A stretch of DNA of 64,000 nucleotides from the NCBI RefSeq assembly GCF_025698545.1, contig NC_068569.1:2914001-2978000 (forward strand), given 5' to 3'. Below, piece by piece: positions 59,610-64,000 of the stretch (position 1 is the stretch's first letter; the number at the start of each line of letters is the position of its first letter). The position numbers were made by a program, and so were the translations under genes. The notes beneath the pieces are model-generated. The model was not told the origin of the DNA and did not search any database. It saw nothing but the letters and a program-made list of their open reading frames with translations. This DNA is from Gossypium raimondii (lineage: Eukaryota; Streptophyta; Magnoliopsida; Malvales; Malvaceae).

Positions 59610-60423
59610 CACTAAAGAAAAACCAGGCAAGATGCATTTAAAAAAAACAGCTCGGCTTCATCGAAGTCACCACCAGCATTTGGTTTAATGATTAATGAGT
59701 AATTCTGTACCTCAAAGAGCGGCGTTGGAATCCTCTTTTATTTTTGAATATTATATATATATATAACAGGCTAAAAACTAAAACCATTGCCGCCATTTAA
59801 GGTAGGGGGCCTCTACAATGGTGGAGCCCCTGCAAGTCTGCGAACTTGGCTAGGTGCTCGTGAATTCAATAAAATCATAAACCCATTTTAGAGGAAAAAG
59901 GAAAAGGACCAAACTTTTGAAAGCACGAGAAATTTACAGTAAAAAAAAGCCCAAAAAAAACCCCTGTCCCGTGCTCTGGATATAGTTGGCTAAGCTGGCT
60001 TTTTTTTCTTCTGCAAACTTTGAACGGTTACGACTTTGTATTCAAAAGATCACTCAATACAGAAAAAAACACACACACACACACACACACACACCCAAAG
60101 TTGATCTCTGTATTCAATCTATGACTGTGTATGGCAGAGCTCCAAAAACAAATCACTTCCTTCAAAAAGAATTCACCTTTTCTTTTTTACCATAGCCTTT
60201 TTGTATATAATAAGTTAACCTACTGATGAAAATATAAACTAAAAATCCTCGTTTGTCTCCAATCTCTGATTCCCATTTGCCTCCTCTCTCTCTTACTTTT
60301 ATTTTTTTCCCTTATTTGATTCCTCTTTTTTCACATTCAGGATTCCTTCTTTTGACTCGCTTATTTCAAGTTTTCTTTCCTTGGGTTCATTTAAATTCGT
60401 TTGTTTTGAAAATTTTGAAGTGA
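59610..60423. other. Upstream region of the BRCT gene
   Basis: Contains an (AC)n microsatellite at about 60068-60093 and a CT-rich leader at 60240-60380 (TCTCCAATCTCTGATTCCC, CCTCCTCTCTCTCTTAC), the likely promoter and 5'UTR. No CDS. Confidence 0.5.
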
Positions 60424-63351
60424 ATGAAAGAAAAAAAAAACATGGGTGGTGTTAACAAGGTGGAAGTGATAAACAGCAAAGGTTGTTCAAAGTTGTTTGT
60501 TGGGTTCTCATCTTCGGTGCCATCATTTAGAAGTTTCCAATCGTTTGAACCAATGTCCCCTGCTTCTACTTCTCTTGGTTCTGAACCGGTTCGATCCACT
60601 GGTCCATTTTCCGGTCTTGTTATATGCGTTACTGGCTTGTCCAAAGGTTGGCAAATTTGCATCTAAATGAAATCCTCCCCAGAATTTTGTGCTTTGTATT
60701 CATGTTAGATGATGTGTTGGTTGCAGAAGCAAGGAAACAAGTAATGGAGGCTACAGAGAGATTAGGTGGTCAATACAGTACCAGTTTACATCCTCAATGC
60801 ACTCATTTGGTGGTCCAGATATCCTTTTCTCATTGTTATTGTTTTCTTTATATTGGCTGATTGGAATAAAGAGAAAAAGAATGACCAATATGATTGTAAT
60901 TTTTCTAACATTATTGTAACTGGCAGATGGATAATAATAAGGTTTCCTATTGTCTGTCTTTTATATTGTCTCTGCTGCTGCAAGTGCAGTTGTTGTGTCC
61001 AACCTTAATATTAGTCACAGTGTTACTGGACGTAAGTTCGATCACGCTGTAAAACATGGATCGAGAAATGGTCTATTCCTTGTTAAACTTGGATGGTTTG
61101 TGGATAGTGTCAAGAGGAATGGTAAGATTAGGATATGCCTCTCATTTTATACTTCCCTGTAGTGTAATGTTCTGTTGCAATATGAAGGATTTGCTGCAAT
61201 GCTTGTTTAATACGAAAATTCGAACTCAGTTATTCTACTACTTGTTAAGATTAGGATACCTTATGTTACCTGTTGTTGCTTGCCTTGTTAACGGAAGCAG
61301 AAATGTTAGTTTATAATTTTTGTGGGGTAATTTGATTTCTGTTAGTTTATAATTTTTGTTTTCTCCATTCATGCAGTAAGGTTAAGTGAATCACTCTACA
61401 CCGTGAAGGGTGCAGAAGAACATGCCGCATGTGTAGATGAGTTGAATCGGCTTGCTGGGTCTACTGCTTCCGAAAGCTCATGTCTTCCTGCCGGTTTTCA
61501 TGAAGCAAAGAAACTAGACATGATAGGAAAGCCAAATGTACGGTATTCTGGAAGAGTCCTCAATAGAAGTATGGACTCAGTGTTATCTGGTCATACAATA
61601 TACATCGATTCTGATATTTCAGTTGAACTACGTAATAAGGTAACATTCTGAAACTCATGTTTCCTTTTTGTAATGCTAGTTTAGAATATGTTGCATCTGC
61701 TGCATGGTATAAGTCATAAACTAAGGTCATAGATTTGGTGTATCAGTCTATATATCACTGAAAGACTAGTAAATGATTCACTATTTTAGTTACTGTCGGT
61801 TTCTAGGTTGCTTTTAGCAATTCTTTGAGACATTTAGTATGTTGATAGGTTCTCGAGGCAGCATCAGAAGAAGGGGCCATGGCAGTAGATGGTTGGTTTG
61901 CTGGTTGCAGTGCAAGTCATGTAGTGTGTGAAGGAAACTCTGTACATCGATATATTGGCCACTCGAACAACATAGTTACAGTGAGTGCTTCTGTATTGCG
62001 TTATGGAAATAGGGTTCTTTTATGCATAATCATCAAAAGATATACGAAGCACTTATAGGAACAATCAATGTTTGTTATGCTTGAACTGAATTTGATATTA
62101 ATGTCTCAGCCATTATGGGTCCTGAAAACAGCCGAGGATAGAAATTTGCAAAGGCTTGTTCACATGTCTGCTGATTTGGCCAGGCAAATTGGGATACTGC
62201 TTGAAAAATCTCAGAATGGCATTGTAGGAGAGGTACTTTTGAAGATATTGCTGTCAGAATTACAGATAGTACTATATTATGCCTTCCTTGTGATGCTAGA
62301 AAGACCGAGAATGATGCTAATGTTTTCACCTTTTCTTTAATAGGAAAATAATGTGGCTAGTTCAACAATATCTACTCGGAGCGTTAGAGGGAATGCAAGT
62401 CATGAAGAGAGGCAACAAATTGTACATTTGGCTAAAACGGGGGTTAGAAATCATCGCAGTCTCCGTATGCAGGCAAGTGGTTTAATCATGTTTGGTATGT
62501 GCTAGAGCTTCATACTAATGTGAATTCTTGCATTTCTTTGAACATCTGTTTTTCTTTCAGACTTGTCAAAACCCTTTCCGTCCAATAAGCCCAACCATTC
62601 TTCTGGAGACAATTTGTTGGTCGATATCGGAGCCAACTTCGACTGCCTCTATTTTCACAGACACTGTTAGTGGCGAAGATGCTAGTGAGCATCAATCTGT
62701 GTTCTTTGATGCAAATGGTGATGGCAAGGATTCTGAGACCTCATTTACTAACATAACCCGGTCACTTACAGAAAGGTGATGGATCACTCTCTTGATATTC
62801 TATTGATTAGCCCTGTAATTTTCGGTTCCTTCTCATGTTTTGATTCAATTCTCCTGCAGTGAGAAAAATGAGTTGATATTCAAGAACCATTTTCTTACCA
62901 TACTATTTCCAGCTGATCGATTTTCTGAAATGGGGCCTTCTTCACGGACATATTTCAGCAATAATGGCTTTACACGTCTGCAGATTTTGGATTTTATATA
63001 TGCTTTTTATCAGGTATGACTTGTATACGCCTCTAGCTTATTGTGTTAATGGAACCTGTTCAACTATTGCACTTGTCCTGAAAGCAATCAATCTTTACCC
63101 GGATTCTCTTTGCTGTTGCTCATCTTTTGTAGGAGAACATGTCAGTCCATGAAATAGAGGCCGCTATTCACACAGACTCAAGGCATGCTGACAGGCTTCG
63201 ATCAGCATACTGTAGCAAAGAGACAATAGAACATGGATATACGGTTTTCAAACGAATAGATTTCCTAGGAAGTCGTAAAAGCTTTGAAATGCTGAAGCGT
63301 GTTAGCGGAGATAATGACAGTAATGTATATGAACTCTTGATTAGAGCTTAA
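60424..63351 (+). CDS. Tandem-BRCT domain protein (DNA-damage/repair type)
   Basis: Ten exons, joined in frame: 60424-60646, 60727-60818, 61019-61121, 61377-61639, 61849-61980, 62110-62232, 62344-62472, 62561-62775, 62860-63013, 63133-63351; 550 residues. An in-frame ATG at 60442 (MGGVNKVEV) could be the start instead. BRCT1 spans about residues 60-150 (FSGLVICVTGLSK, GGQYSTSLHPQCTHLVV, GLFLVKLGWFVDSVKRN with its hallmark Trp). BRCT2 spans about 208-285 (LSGHTIYIDSDISVELRNK, GCSASHVVCEG, PLWVLKTAED). BRCT pairs bind phosphopeptides in DNA-damage signalling. The C-terminal ~260 residues carry NPFRPISPTILLETICWSIS and match no domain I know. The introns include one AT-AC and one GC-AG. Expected nuclear; partners unknown. 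Confidence 0.85.
60819..61018 (+). other. AT-AC (U12-type) intron of the BRCT gene
   Basis: The exon ends GTGGTCCAG and the intron starts ATATCCTTTTC, the U12 5' splice-site consensus. Near the end lies CCAACCTTAATATT, a good U12 branch-site match, about 10 nt before AC at 61017-61018. Only this AC acceptor keeps the frame (S-V-T-G-R-K-F-D-H-A); the nearby CAG acceptor would bring a stop after four codons. Confidence 0.85.
62473..62560 (+). other. GC-AG intron of the BRCT gene
   Basis: The exon ends CGTATGCAG and the intron starts GCAAGTGG, the strong sequence context normal for GC donors; acceptor TTTCTTTCAG ends at 62560. The join keeps the frame (RMQ/TCQNPFR). Confidence 0.85.
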
Positions 63352-64000
63352 ACATGCCATTTGCATTAGATGCCTTCATATACCACTACCGAAGATGGCT
63401 TCGAATCTTCAGTTAGCAGCATCAACATTTCAACGGAAAAAAATAGTTACACATCGTATTATGACATGATCCTTGTTTAGTTATAGTGTGTCCGGTGTGA
63501 AAGGAAGAGTGAATGAGCGAACTTAAAACTTTGTTTGTCATAGCTCTATATTTAACATGATGAAGATCAGCTTCGTCCTAAAATACTGTGAAGAAATATG
63601 AAGGAAAATGGCCGACTGCCGGATAATACAACATTCTCTATTGATATATTGAAACAAAAAGATGGTAGGACCCAATGATGAGATTCCCCTCCTTTAAAAG
63701 TTGATAAAGCTTAAAGGGTGTTGCAGTGTCCCAACAACTTTTGTTTTTGGCAGCCCTTGCTTGCATTCCATCATGCAGAAATCTGGGTGCATTGAAGGTG
63801 ATCTTTTTTTTTATGCAAAGCTGATGAGAAAACCCCCTTTTTTCTAGTCTATCTCAGGCTCAGCACAATGGCCAAATTTCCGAAGGATTACCATCAAGAA
63901 AAAAGCGAGAACGATAAGAAACTAGCAGTGATCATAAAGTTGAAAAAACAAAAGATTGGTCAGGTAAGGTTACTCAGTTGGGTTAATATCCTTTCAACAA
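63352..64000 (+). other. 3' region after the BRCT gene
   Basis: Probably 3'UTR for the first 200-300 bp. No other gene is supported to the window end. Confidence 0.45.

Noticed and set aside
61056..61316. 86-codon frame across the third exon of the BRCT gene
   Set aside because: It reads in another frame than the BRCT protein and runs through the intron.

Overview
The window is nuclear DNA from a flowering plant. It has spliced genes with plant-type introns, long AT-rich gaps, and several nested plant transposon families. The gene content and the Tekay-like LTR elements suggest a eudicot, and cotton (Gossypium, Malvaceae) is my best guess. That assignment is inference from family recognition; I could not run a search.

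Layout, left to right. (1) 1-4860, minus strand: the 5' portion of a BIG5/MIN7-type ARF guanine-nucleotide exchange factor gene. Fifteen coding exons are traced, and the gene runs off the left edge. (2) 7274-7825, minus: a single-exon RING-H2 E3 ligase with an Asp/His-rich insert in the RING. (3) 11260-12626: a Mutator-like element with about 120-bp terminal inverted repeats and a perfect 9-bp target duplication, carrying gene-like DNA (candidate Pack-MULE). (4) 14431-30492: a nested transposon complex. Two 15-bp perfect inverted termini flanked by TAA enclose a broken D-lactate dehydrogenase fragment, an 8.1-kb non-autonomous LTR element (14862-22960, minus), a 4.4-kb decayed Tekay/Gypsy element (25183-29587, plus) and a 612-bp Tourist-like MITE. 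(5) 31041-33488, plus: a five-exon JAZ/TIFY repressor gene of the JAZ11/12 type. (6) 36823-38067, plus: an F-box protein gene with a 5'UTR intron. (7) 38.1-49.5 kb: gene-poor DNA with an intact hAT-type MITE and two small Tourist-like MITEs. (8) 49534-51347, plus: a proline/glutamine-rich plant protein gene whose last 16 codons lie in a short second exon. (9) 51.4-60.4 kb: AT-rich gap. (10) 60424-63351, plus: a ten-exon tandem-BRCT protein gene with one apparent AT-AC (U12-type) intron and one GC-AG intron.

The genes are independent plant housekeeping, signalling and ubiquitin-pathway genes; I see no operon or gene cluster. The strongest observations are the reconstructed nested element at 14431-30492, the AT-AC intron in the BRCT gene, the duplicated splice sites in BIG5, and the hairpin arrays in the LTRs of the 8.1-kb element. 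I found no CRISPR, rRNA, recognisable tRNA or conserved miRNA gene, and no clearly new protein system.
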